From: Oryzias latipes
Taxonomy: Eukaryota; Chordata; Actinopteri; Beloniformes; Adrianichthyidae
Length of the DNA stretch: 64,000 bases
Assembly (NCBI RefSeq): GCF_002234675.1
Contig: NC_019859.2
Span: 11,919,483 to 11,983,482 of the forward strand
Direction of reading: 5' to 3'
Both the position numbers and the translations under genes were made by a program. The notes under the pieces are model-generated. The model did no database searches, was not told the DNA's origin, and saw only the letters and a list, made by a program, of their open reading frames with translations. Each line of letters starts with the position of its first letter. Position 1 is the first letter of the stretch. Positions 35,901-63,202 of this stretch are shown one piece after another.

Positions 35901-38900
35901 GGGAGTTTTCCAGAAGCGTCTGCGAAAAGCCAGTGTGCCTCAATGCTCACCAGATTGGCGAATATAGACCACAATGCATTGCGTTTGAACAATATTATCA
36001 TTTGAAAAGTATATGTACCTTATATAAATCATCCCAAGTTTTCATCATCAACTGTTTATATAACTAGTCTTTGGCAAATGTTCATATTTGTTAGGTTTTT
36101 TACTTCTGCAAAAGTGTGACATCATCTTTACCGTTCCCACAAAATAATGACCTCAAAATCCAGACCAGTGGATAGTCCTGCACTATCTGTGAGGGGTTAG
36201 AGTGTCGTGAGGGAATTCGGACACATCCTTAATCTTGTGCTGAATGTATACATATCTTCTGTGCTAGAATAAAGTGTTGTGTTTATTTTTTTACTTTGCT
36301 TGGATCCGTCAGGAACTGGGCTCCCCTCAGACAGAGGCGCCACTTACTGACAACATCCTTCCTCCTCCTCAGAGTCCCCGCAAAAGGCTTCGATCTCTGG
36401 ATACTTTCAGAGGGTAAGGCCTCTTCTTTAACTGTCAGCCCGCCAGGAAAATTATTTTTCTAATTTTGTCAAATTTGTTGGTATTTTTTTTTACATAATA
36501 CAATCGTGTCACATAAACCAGCTGATAATGAAACTGGGACTTTTCCCCCACATTAAGATTCATTGTTCTTTAAAAAAAAAAGTTGTTTTAGCCATATTTT
36601 CCTAAAAATAATGTTTTTTTTCAGCATCGCTTTAGTGATTATGGTGTTTGTAAACTATGGAGGAGGAAGATACTGGTTCTTCAGACATGAAAGCTGGAAT
36701 GGTGAGTCTCACGTGGATCAGAACATGTTTGTTGGTTCCATCTTTTCTGTTATTCAGCTTTTTTTCCCCTTCTCTTTCACTTTTTAGGTCTTACAGTGGC
36801 GGATCTTGTGTTTCCATGGTAAGTTTAGTTTATACATTTAAAAAAAAAAAGTCCATAAAAGATATGTTTTCTGTCTAAATAGCGAGAAGAACCATAATTA
36901 GAGCCAGTAACTAATTTCTAGAGTGGAATATCACTTTTAATTTTCTGAAATAATTCCATTTAAACTCATAAGATTTTAATTACATTAAGTTTTCAGTTAA
37001 ATCCCATTTTAATCAGTGCTCGTTTAAAATCACACTTAGGAAAAAAGCAAATTTCACAGAAGTGTTTTGAAAAAAACAAAACAAATGATGAAAGATCATT
37101 TAAAAAATTGATTGAATTCCAAAATAAGTCGTTTTTTTTTAAACCTTGACTTTTTTTTTACTTTCATTTTATTTTATAAAGAAAAGTATCACTGAAGAAT
37201 AGAATATTATGTTTTACAGTGTCTATGAAGGCATTTATGCTAATTTCTGGACATAGAAAAAGATAGAAAATAAACTTTTTAAGTAAAGTGTAAGTAATGG
37301 TATTTCTGGCTGGGAAAACTCGGTATAGAGTGGCTGTTGTTGATGCTCCAAACGTATTTTCGTTGTTCCACTGACGATGACAAATAAATATCTTGAATCT
37401 TGAATCTAGAGCAGTATTTGTTGTGCCTCATTTTTCTCTGTATTCTTGTTGTCCAGGTTCGTGTTCGTCATGGGGACGTCCATCGCGCTGTCCATCAACT
37501 CCCTGTTGCGTGCGGGCCTGACCCGAGGCTCTCTGCTCAGGAAAATAGTGTGGAGGAGCATCCAGCTTTTCCTCATCGGTGTCTTCATTATCAACCCAAA
37601 CTACTGCCAGGGCGGACGTAAGGATGGTTGATGGCTTTTTTTTAAATAAATGTGGAAGATATTAGGTCAAATGAATTCTTTAATGTGCTCCAAAAGTAAT
37701 TATATTCTATTGCTTTCTTTTTTTTTCTAAAAACTGCTTGCTTGAATGTTCTAGTGTCTTGGGAGAACTTACGGATACCTGGCGTGCTGCAGCGACTTGC
37801 CTTCTCATACTTGGTTGTTGCCAGTCTGGACTTAATGGTGGCGAGAGGTCATCTGGACGTCCTCCAAACAGTGAGCTGAGAGTTGGGCCATTTGTGACCG
37901 AACAGAAACACAGTTTGACGACTAGTGGTTTCAAAAATAAAAAAGAAACTGCACAATCTTTTTTGTTTTTGTTTGCCCACTGCAGAAACATTTAATTCCA
38001 CAGAATTAACTCAGGCAACATATGAAGAAATTCATCTCTTGCCCTCCTTTTTTTTATATGGATGCTACTCCCCTATGACCAAAGAAAGATCTAAAGCCAA
38101 AAAAAGAAATAAATCTGATCCAAAAATTAGAAATAGTTCAACTGACAAGCAGTTTTCTAAAGCTAAAAAGGTTATATATGAATTGAAGATTTAAACTTGA
38201 AATAACAAATCTCCAAATAAAAAAATAAGTACTCTGTTTTCTGGACAATAAGCTGCCATTTTTTCTTCGGTTTTGAACCATGGGGCTTATACAAAGGTGC
38301 GGCCATTCTGTGGATTTTTCTACCACCACTAGGGGCGCTCTAACCGGAATTAGAATCAGAAATAGGAGAGACGAAAAGTCAATGCAAAAAAAAATATACA
38401 ACACTACCTTTTCTTTAGCAGATAGAACAAGCATGACCAACTTCTATCTGGTAAAGATTTTAAAAATCCGTGCCCCTTCATCATTTAAACCACATGAAGA
38501 AGTTCATGTAATGCAAGTTTTAAGTCGAAGGCCACCGAGCTTGCTATTCAGGAAGTACATGCAGTAAATATCGAATTTTTCAACATAGATGCACCGCATC
38601 TGCGGCTTATAGCCCAGAGCGGCTTGTATATCTTTTTTTTTTCTTAAAAAATAGAGCGGATGCAGCTTATATACAGGTGCGATATCTATAGTCCATAAAA
38701 TACGGTAAATAAAATACTAAAGTACAATAAAGATCAATCTTTTTAATGTACAAACCTTTGGATCATCTTTTAGATTTTGTCTATTTTAAAGTTTAAACTT
38801 TTGGACTACAGAAGAACTCAGTCTTAACCTGTAACCCATCTGTCTATCATTTCTAAGCTCCACAGAATAAACATTAGAGAAACAAATGTTTACCCAATAA

Positions 38901-41900
38901 CTGGAACAAATGTTCAATCATAAAAAATGTTTTATTTTAGTTTCCAGGTATTTAAATTGTGGTTTTTATTTTTTTTATTTGGAGGTACCATCAAATCTGT
39001 TGATTTTTGCATCCTATTATCATTTGAAGTGAAAGTTGAGCTACATGTCAAGACTTAAGCAGCATAAATGTTGTGTTAAGGAGAGTTTTTGTTTCCTAGG
39101 ATGCTTGGTGGTCTCCATTCCTGGATGTGTTGCTGTACTGGCCAGCCTGGGTGGTTGTGCTTCTTCTGGAAGTTCTCTGGTTGTCCCTGACTTTCCTTCT
39201 TCCTGTGCCCGACTGTCCAACGTGAGTCTATGTGTCTTTAATTATGAAGAAACAGTCCTAGCAATGAGCAAGTGTTCGTCCAACAAAAATCCTCCTTTCT
39301 CTACCGAGAGAATTGACTTGATCTGGTTTGTGGTGCAGAGGATATCTGGGTCCAGGCGGGATCGGGGACATGGGCCTGTACGCCAACTGTACTGGCGGAG
39401 CTGCTGGTTTTCTCGACCGTTGGCTGCTGGGAGAAAAACACATCTACCAGACTCCCTCATCACGGGTTTGAAACATCTCTATTGCTTTTAAGCTGACATC
39501 ACTAGTTTGTTTCATCAGTTGCTTTTGCAGCCAGAATATGTTTATGAATATGTTAAATGTTTATGTACGTTTTTTTATGTGGTTCCCTTTGATTTAGGTC
39601 CTTTATTTAACTCAAATCCCATATGACCCAGAGGGAGTTCTTGGAAGCATCAACTCTGTCCTCATGGCTTTTCTTGGATTACAGGTTTGTCGTTTATTTT
39701 ATGATTATTTTGATGTGAAAATGTGACCATCAAAGTCATGTAATGATCAAAAGTGCTTGTTTTCAGGCTGGGAAAATAATTTTACACTACCGGGATCTCC
39801 CTACGAGTATCATGTCAAGATTCCTCATATGGGGGCTCTTCATGGTGAGAAAGATGTCTAGTGTTTGCCAAATGTCGATAATAGGATAAAAGAAATAGGA
39901 TGTAGATGTGACAGCGTGGCAGCTAATGTATAGCACAGACATGAGGGTTGATAATGACACCGAAAGCCCAGAGGTGTTTTTATCCTGGTATGAAGGTAAT
40001 GTCGCTTACTCCTGTAGCTGATTCAGAGCAGAAATAGGTTCCCTAGAAATAAGTAAAACATTCTTACATTTTTTCTTTTAACTAAGCAAAAACTTCTGCC
40101 AATGGGGTAAGAAAATGTGTCTTATCCTTATTTTAAGAAAAAAAATTCTAGTCACTGGAGTTTGAGTAGAGATTCATTATCATACGCACAGCTTACACTG
40201 ACATACGAAATGCGTTACAGTCCAACCCCAACAAGATCCGACATACAACAGAAATATACACATACAGCTCAAATCTGACTTGAATGTTAGGCGCGTTTAC
40301 GTCATCTTATTAAACTAACATTATTTTGTTATAATGTTGTAAATTTACGATACTTATGGTAATAAATTTACAACTTTAAATCGGGGACATTTACGAGAAA
40401 AAAGTCGGAGCTGTTAAGTTACGAGAATAATGTATATTAAAGACTTTGAAAGTCATAGATTTAAATGTACGACTTTTTCTCAAGTTAAATGTATGATGTT
40501 AAATGTGGTAAATTTACGACTTTAAAACACAGAAATATATGAGCAAAAAGGTAATCAATCCACAAGAAAAAAATACCCTAAGTTGTCTGAGTATCAGAGC
40601 CGTGGTAGAAGGTGAAAGACGTGGTGTTCACTAGCTGGACTGTATGTTCACTTTACTTTAATCTCGTAATATTACCCTTCTTTTGGTGGTCCTGATCTCG
40701 TAAATTTACGAGAAAAAGTCTCATAAATTTATGACTTTAATCTTTTATTACTTTTTTTTTTTTTGGTGGCCGGAATACTTTTTCCTACTTGCAAGACTGT
40801 AAAAGAGACAGTTTTTCTTAAAACGAGGGTCTTTGTCAGTTTAATGTCCTAACATTCACCGGTGTTAAACCTTTTTGACTAATTAAAATCATTAATTTGA
40901 TTTTATTTTTTTGCACAGGGAGTCATCTCAGCAGTTCTGACCAGGTGTTCCACAGACCAGGGTTTCATCCCTGTCAACAAGAACCTTTGGTAAGTTTTTT
41001 GTCAGTTCCGCATAAATCAACTTGTTAAAAATGTATATCTAAACTAGTTTGATTAATTTGCATTAATGAAAGCTTTTTTAACGGAAAGGCTATAAAATGC
41101 AGCTATGGAGTTTAGCATATATAGAAAGATATGTATATTATCTGGTGTTGGGGACTGGCGTAGACTGTCGAAAACATCAAGAACTTGTTTTATTGTGGAG
41201 TTTAGATGCAAACCACACGCTAGCATTAAAAGAATTGAGTGAACAAAAGATATTTTCGCTCACAAATGAATGACACTGTCTTCGCCAAGTCAAATGCGAG
41301 GTAATTGCTTAATTTGTTATGGTTTTAAAAAAAGTCACAAGATCAATTCCTCAGTTCCATCAGTCAGTTCACAATTGTATTAGAAACGGAAAAGCTCTTT
41401 AAAGGGAAAAAAATAATCCTGTTTGTCACTCAGACACAGCAAAACAGGCTCGTTTGCAGACTTGTCATGGTGCTGTCTGTCACTAAACTACTGCCTGTCA
41501 AAAAAAATCCATTGTTACTGTATTTTTATGAAAAAAGAAAAAAGACAACTTGCAATTTGAGATTTTAAATAAAGCAATGTTTTCTTAGAGACATTATTAG
41601 AACTTTGCAATTACACTAATTAGTTTTTTTTTATCTAAAGCATAAAGTGAAACAATGTTTTGTTCATAAAAGTTGAGAAATGTACTCTTAGGTGCGATTA
41701 CTTAGCCATTGAAGCCTTTAAACCCAAGGATTTATGTTGTTTTAATAAAAGGTTCACATAAGATCCATATGAATAGGCAGTTATGTAAAAAAATAAGTAA
41801 GTTATGTAAAAAAAAATTCACTTTGAGATTAAGGTTGGCTTGATTTTCAAAAAGTTACAATTTGTTTAATAATCTATTCCTGACAGTTTTTTTCAAGGTG

Positions 41901-42990
41901 ACGTAAATGTAGGTACATATTAATAATGTTTTGGTATGTTTCCCATCTAGGTCACTGTCTTATGTGACAACATTGGCTTGCTTTGCTTTTGTGCTGCTGG
42001 TGCTGGTCTACTACACAGTGGATGTAAAGAAATGGTGGTCTGGCTCCCCTTTCTACTATCCCGGTAAGCCCTTTAGTCAGGATGAAGGTGTTTAAAGACC
42101 CACTCCGATAAAAGTAGTGTTTTGGATATATTTTTTTTACATGTTATTGTGCCATTTTTCTCATTATATGCAAAGAAAAGTATGCATTTCTGAGTATTTC
42201 TGTATTCAAATCACTGTGAATCAGGAGCAGACAAAGAAAATGCAGTTTAAAAAATCTTGTAGCTGTGACTGAGTAGCTACAATCAGCATGCCGCAAGCTC
42301 CCTGTTCCGCTTCATTCTGATGCATTTACTTGTAGACGACTAGATCCATATACGTCTTTGTTTTCCTTATCCAAACTGGCATGTGGCTCGATAATGTACG
42401 GCTGGATAGCACCGCTATTACGCACCATTTTTTGTTGCACAGGTAAGGATGGTTGGGGTTGTGAGGGGCTTTAAGCTACCGGGAGAGCGTGTAAATAAAT
42501 GGATGATGGGAAGAGCGAGTTGGCTTACTCTGCACCAATAGTCCCGCCCACAACTCGGAGTTGAATTTCGAACAAACTCCTGCCGCTCTGCAGAAACTAT
42601 GTCCTAAAAAACGACACTGTTTTTGTTGCCTAAAATCATAATTACAAGAGACTTTTTCAAAAGATGATCGGAGTGGGACTTTACTAAGTCGATAACTTAA
42701 AAGTGAATGTTTTTTTTTTGCCTTTTAGATTCAGTTTGTAATTATGAAGTCAGAATTTCATAGTTGAACCGTTGTGATCTGTTGCATACCTTTTCGGGGG
42801 GATTTCAGGTATGAACTCCATCCTTGTCTACGTCGGTCACGAGGTGTTTGAAGACTACTTCCCCTTCCGCTGGCGCATGGTTGACAGCCAATCCCACACT
42901 GAACACCTCATCCAAAACCTTTTTGCAACTTGCTGTTGGATTTTTATCTCCTACATACTCTACAGAAAGAAGATTTTCTGGAAGATTTAG
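32915..42990 (+). CDS. HGSNAT: Heparan-alpha-glucosaminide N-acetyltransferase
   Basis: This lysosomal multipass enzyme uses cytosolic acetyl-CoA to acetylate terminal glucosamine of heparan sulfate; loss causes Sanfilippo C disease in human. Coding exons are 32915-33122, 33871-33986, 34062-34198, 34422-34540, 34631-34700, 35655-35724, 36313-36413, 36625-36701, 36788-36818, 37457-37617, 37755-37870, 39100-39221, 39339-39465, 39598-39684, 39767-39844, 40919-40989, 41951-42063 and 42809-42990. All phases agree, giving 661 aa (human 663). His295 in FFRHESWNG corresponds to the human active-site His. Other blocks are [38 protein letters not shown] and the C-terminal YRKKIFWKI. Exon 1 has a hydrophobic segment, [18 protein letters not shown], with a start at 32915 and later in-frame ATGs at 33032 and 33035. 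Confidence 0.95.
33123..33870 (+). other. HGSNAT intron 1
   Basis: A perfect GTAAGT donor at 33123 and an acceptor ending at 33870 bound this intron. It includes a TATATAT stretch and a good GTAAGG donor-like site near 33566, which could belong to an alternative non-coding first exon. There is no direct support for that. Confidence 0.5.
34258..34372 (+). mobile_element. Family-A MITE right-end fragment
   Basis: CCGCTCTGGAGAATCTATGT and CAAAAGATGATCGGAGTGGG match the right end of the complete copy. It lies in HGSNAT intron 3, about 50 bp before the next exon. Confidence 0.65.
35790..36226. mobile_element. Family-C repeat copy
   Basis: The blocks GTGTCCAAATTTACAATTCC, CACCAGATTGGCGAATATAG and GGGAATTCGGACACATC correspond, in order, to those at 61208-61659. 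It lies in HGSNAT intron 6. Confidence 0.55.
38230..38707. mobile_element. Inverted-repeat element with TACCGTATTTT-type ends
   Basis: The left end TACTCTGTTTTCTGGACAAT and the right end ATAGTCCATAAAATACGGTA are diverged inverted repeats, and the sequence CTTATA recurs just inside both. This end type is common in fish and amphibian DNA elements. There is no coding frame. It lies in HGSNAT intron 11. Confidence 0.55.
40290..40790. repeat. AT-rich repeated TTACGAGAAAAA-type sequence
   Basis: Variants of AATTTACGAGAAAAAGTC and its relatives recur in both orientations across this part of HGSNAT intron 15 (for example near 40389 and 40715). The sequence looks like a low-complexity dispersed repeat. 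I could not define ends. Confidence 0.4.
42091..42683 (+). mobile_element. Family-A MITE, complete reference copy (593 bp)
   Basis: The left end TTTAAAGACCCACTCCGAT and the right end GATCGGAGTGGGACTTTA are inverted repeats. Inside are GCATTTCTGAGTATTTCTG, a GCTTCATTCTGATGCATTTA block, GTCTTTGTTTTCCTTA, GATGGGAAGAG and CTGCAGAAACTATGTCCTA. No frame codes for a transposase. I use this copy as the reference for the family. It lies in the last intron of HGSNAT. Confidence 0.75.
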
Positions 42991-43425
42991 TGAAGGACCA
43001 GAAGGAGCAAAGAAAACAGAGGACATTGTTAACTGAGAGTATTTTGATCTTTTTTTTTTGGAAAAAGCAATGACCCACTGGTTCAGGTCTTTTATTGGTG
43101 GTTATTATCTTTTCTTTCTAGTACCATCTGTTTTTTTTCTCTACCTCTGTCTTTTAAACACTTAAAAAATGCAGAACCATGAATGTTTTACTCTGAATGG
43201 CCTCCTTCTTTGGAAAAGTAAGTCACTTTTAAAGCATTACGCTGAGCTTTGCCAAAAACTGACTGAGGAACACTGATTTTGTTCATTTGTTTTCTAACTT
43301 CAGGCTACAATCTTTGTCAAAAGCATATTGCTGGAGTTCTTTAACCCAATTTCTTCACACAACAAGCAATGTGACACATTCTGCTGTCTTACCACCCGCT
43401 GTACTAGTGAAAGTGGAGAATGTCA

Positions 43426-43431
43426 AATAAA
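43426..43431 (+). terminator. HGSNAT poly(A) signal
   Basis: AATAAA lies 436 bp after the HGSNAT stop and is followed by a T/G-rich stretch (GTTTTGGAAAACTTGTTTG), as expected downstream of a cleavage site. Confidence 0.7.
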
Positions 43432-43959
43432 GATGGAAACTTGTTTTGGAAAACTTGTTTGACATCATTAGAAATGCTGAAATAGTATTTTTTCTGTTTA
43501 AATGGATGAAAAAAATACACTGTTTTTTTAGCTTTTGCCAAGAGCTATGTAGCTAAAGAGCTCCTCATTGTTTTTCCTCCACACACAATGTATGTATGGG
43601 TCTACTTTTTGAGACTGTCAGTTCATAAAAACTTAACTTTTAACAAACCTATAAAAAATAATTTCTTTAAGATGTGTATTTTATCTAAATGCTGTCAAAC
43701 ATTTGTGTGTGTCTAGTACTGTTAAAGTTGATTCCAACATTTTGTAAAACTTTTATAAATATAATGATTACAAATTCTGACTTTGGAAATGATATGTAAT
43801 AAAGGTTAGTAGAAATTTTTACTATGGTTTTGATAAGTAATTCCTTATGGTTTCATCTTGTCGCTTTATTTTAGCTATGTGTCCTTTTTTGTGCATCGGT
43901 GTGGGTAAACATACAACCGTGGGAATTCTATGCTAGTAGGGAGGTGGGCGAGAAGCCAC

Positions 43960-44338
43960 CAGTGACGCTACCTTTTCAAAGTCTCGCGATGGTGGCGTCC
44001 AACTTTGAAGACCCTGAGTCAGAGTTGTTCCTCCATTCTCGCGAGACGTTAAAACTTTCCCACGCCTGTCCTGGCGTGTGCCCTCTACCGGTTGCCCCTC
44101 CTCCCCCCTCCACACTTCTCAACCCTTTGCCCCGTCCGTCACACCTCCTTCGTGGCCCGCTCCAATCTTCCATGCACTGTGGTTCTGCTGTTTTGCGGTG
44201 AAAGAGGAAATGTCTCATAAATAACTCCGCGCTTGTTAGACTTTTCTTCTCTTTTTTCCTCCCGCCCTCTTGTTTTCGTTGCATGTACTCGTGTTTACGT
44301 GTGTAGAGAGGTGGGTGGCGGGGGTTGCTATTCGAAAG
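43960..44338 (+). promoter_or_regulatory. RBPJ promoter with TCTCGCGAGA element
   Basis: A perfect TCTCGCGAGA palindrome lies at 44037-44046, about 290 bp before the first RBPJ ATG, with a related TCTCGCGAT at about 43982. This palindrome is a known vertebrate core-promoter element bound by BANP. The region is CpG-rich relative to its surroundings, and no TATA box was seen. Confidence 0.6.
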
Positions 44339-54600
<10,262 letters not shown>

Positions 54601-56857
54601 AGACTGAAATAAGCTGTCATCATTTCCTCCAAAGGGGCTGACGGACCTGTGATTTTAAGAGCTCTTTTTTTCAGAGCAACTCCAATCAGGACCAGCGCTG
54701 AGGAGCAGAGACACGTGAAAGCTGACGCTGTGTTGTAGCGCCCTCTGGTGGGGTGTGCTATACATTTTATAAGAGGATTTTTTTCTTCTGTTTTTCAAAG
54801 GTAAATGTACAGTTTTAGCTGTTACAACAGAAAAGTACCTACAGTTTTGCTGACTTTTGTTAATTTTGCTAAAAATTTACTTCACTTTTGTGGACAATAG
54901 AAATGATCCAGTTAAAACAGTGTTGAGAGAGAGAGGGAGCATTTTTATTTCATTCATATTTGATCTGAAAGGATTTTGCTGAAGTAGCCAAATCTATTCT
55001 CACTAAATAGTTTTTCCTTATTAAGTGCCACATTTGAACCACTTTTTTTATCAGATTATGTGTAACCTGTGGTCTTCAGTTAAATTCTTGGTGTGGCAAT
55101 AAAAAACAACAGGATTTATGGGCCACTTCATGAAATGAACACATTTGTTTTTGTATAGTTAACAAGTTTGATCTGTGGGAACACCTACTCGTCTGTACCT
55201 TTTTCTATGTGTTTAGTTTAAACCACCGGGAAACATGAGAATAGAGTTGCAAAATTAAAAAAGTCTAAATTGAGTGCCTATGGAATCCTAAAATATGAGA
55301 AAAAAGTGAGTCCTACGAGAATAGTCGTACAATCATTGTACACTTTTGCCTTATAGCATCTCCTATCCTATTACTCCTTAAAGCAATGTTTTATAATTAT
55401 AAAATTATTATTTTTTTATGTCTAAAGGTTGTGTTTGTGGACCATCTGTGACCAATGCAAATCCTAAAGGTGGAACTAGCTTGGAAATGTAAACAAACCT
55501 TGTTTTCTAGATCTGCCAGGACTAGTTGTTGTCATTTTCCTGTCGTTGTACAGCACAGCTGATATTTTCAGTAATGCAAATGGGTTGTTTTCATATTTGA
55601 TCATTTGACATTTAACGCTCCCTTTCAGCAGTTGAAGGTCCAAAATGCTAAGCTATATTCCAACACATGGCTTAATGTTTTGTAGTTATATATAAGTATT
55701 CTTTTTATTGCATGAGCCATCTTCAAAAAGCTTTTCTACACTGCACCCCAGTGGTCAGCCCATGAAACTGCAGCCTTGTTTTTCTCCCCTCACATTCTCA
55801 AGCGGGCCAAGCTTTGATGTTGTGCTCATCAGTGTGTCCCTGAAAGGTATGATGGGAGTTTGTGCCGGCCTGAGGTCAACTGTGAGCAGGAATGAGCCCA
55901 CCGTGCCATCACTCTGGCAGCTTAACAGCTCTCATGTTTATGGGTCAAATGCCCTTCCTCCTCTGGTGTAGTTTGTCTGTTGGTGCTCTCTCCAGAAATA
56001 GCATTCGTAAAGAAAGATTATGTTTCCTTGGGGGGTCTGTGGAAACATTTTTCCAGATTTTTAGTGGGAGAACAACATTTTTTTAATAATTTTTTTTATA
56101 CATGCTCATTTGGGAAACAGTTACATTGCAGCTTTGACCTTCCAAGAAACTGTTGCTCTTTGATTAACTGAAGAGAAACAGCAGAGGTGTATCAAAAGCT
56201 GACACTGTGAGAAACAGATGCTCTAACACCAGGTCTTTGTGCTTCTTATCTTTTCCTGGACTCCTACCTACAAACAATAACCTTCACTTTTATGACCAAA
56301 TGTTTTTAGCAGAATGTGAACAAGTTATATAAAGTTGTACAATTAAAAGCATAAACATTTCAACACTTGGATGTCTTCTGCTTTGATCATTTAACAAAAA
56401 GCTTTAGAAACAAATTCAAATGTAACAGTTATAGATTACTCAGTAAAAAAGGATTTGTTTCCTGAGTGGGTGAACACGTTCCACAGGATGGAAGATCAAA
56501 TCTATTTTTAACTTGATGGCAGCAGTGAAATTTGTCGCCAATGTTGAAAGTAAGTATAATTGTATGATCTGCTTCCTCCATTACCTGTTTGGGCTTTATT
56601 ACACCAGGGTTCACTCAGGGAACCTTAAGGTTTCTGCAGCAGCTTTTAGCGTGCAATAAGAGACACGCAAAGCTGTGGAGTTTGCCCTATTTTACAGAAC
56701 AAGTGCAGATGATATGGAGGCAGGACAAATTCAACTAAAAATAGCACTAATTATGTAGGCAAAAATAAAATACTTGAGAGACTTGTAGAATTAACTAAGA
56801 CATTTTTAAATGTCAGTTTAAATAAAGGTTGGACTTTAGGTTTGTAACTTAAACACC
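54601..56857. other. RBPJ 3' UTR and intergenic DNA
   Basis: AATAAA at 55098-55103, about 500 bp after the RBPJ stop, is a plausible poly(A) signal. Beyond it I see no exon. Short frames at 55.7-56.2 kb have no family resemblance. Confidence 0.45.
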
Positions 56858-57572
56858 CCCTCCTATCATCTTTAAAAAAATTATTATTATTCCGTTTTTA
56901 GCCAAAATCTAAAAATCTGTCCTTCCGTTGGGACATAGTTTCTGCAGAGCAGCAGAAATTCACTTGCCGCCGCACAGCAACCCCCCCACCCCTCTGCCCC
57001 TCCCCACTGCTGAAAGCTCTCTGTTTAAGCAAACGTAACATTAGTGGTGTTACAGGGGCGGAGCTAGGACATTTATTTGGGTGGAGTAGGGAGGGGTCAG
57101 AAGACCTTGGAAGGGTGGCAAAAAACCATCTATTACAAATGAAAGGTTAAAAAAAGTATTTTGAACAGTATTGTTAATATTATTGTTTTTTTTTTCCTTT
57201 AAAAATATTGCTTTGGGTATTTTTGCAATGCTTAAACGAGCTTAATATTTCCCATTCATGATACTAACATTGACTCAAAAATTAGGAGGGGGGCAAGTGT
57301 GGGGAAAAGCTTCACCTTTTCTGTTTGTCTGCAAGTTGATGCGTCAGAACGGACGGAGCAGTGAGCTTGTAGCCCCGCCCAGTGTGTTTTCTACGTCACA
57401 AATACTGCTTTTTAAACAGGTTTTTTTTTTCACCTGCTCCAAATTTACAACAAATTTAAAAAACAAATCCAAGATAAACATTTAAGCTTAAATTTTTCAG
57501 TATATGTTCTTGATCAGCAGAAAAAGTGACAAGAACATGCTAAAAACCCTTAAAAGATTCTTCAGAGTGGGC
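56858..57572 (-). mobile_element. Family-A MITE, inverted, with internal insertion
   Basis: GGGACATAGTTTCTGCAGAG at about 56929 and GATGCGTCAGAACGGACG near 57340 are family-A blocks in reverse order. TTCAGAGTGGGCCTGT at the far right is a diverged end. Between about 57050 and 57290 lies foreign sequence starting near TTACAGGGGCGGAGCTAG. It lies between RBPJ and STIM2. Confidence 0.55.
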
Positions 57573-58104
57573 CTGTACAAACGGGGCGTGTTTGTTGTAG
57601 TGAAAGGGGCGGGGCAGCAGTTCTACTTCCGCTTACGTAAGGGATGGGAAATGAGAAACAAAATTGGATTGTGTGGACAAATGACAAGTTAGAACAACTT
57701 GTGTTATAAGAACACACCCCCCTTCAGCTTTTCCTATGAGCTTTACTTTTTTTAAATGACAAATCAAGAATTCCAATTTGTACTTTTCTTTAACTAAAAC
57801 ATCGACTTTCCTAAGATGTAAAATTCATGTGTTTTTTTTCCCCTTTGGAAGTTACATTTTTTTAACATAACGTTTGTTTTTTGTCTTTATTAAACCCATG
57901 AGGTGTTTTCTTCGCTTGTCAGGTTTAAATTAAAGCAGACCTCAGTATCACGTCTCGTCCATAATAGCAACACGGATCCGCTTTCGCGGACTGGATCTGT
58001 AAACAGCTCGGTCCTTTCGACGGTTCCTCTCCGCCTACTTGAGGAGCTTAAAGACTTCTTGTTATAGACATAGACCTATACATATTTTTATTTAAATATC
58101 TAGT

Positions 58105-63202
<5,098 letters not shown>

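Noticed and set aside
39036-39491. 151-codon single-exon frame
   Set aside because: It runs through HGSNAT exons in the wrong frame; the real reading uses 39100-39221 and 39339-39465.
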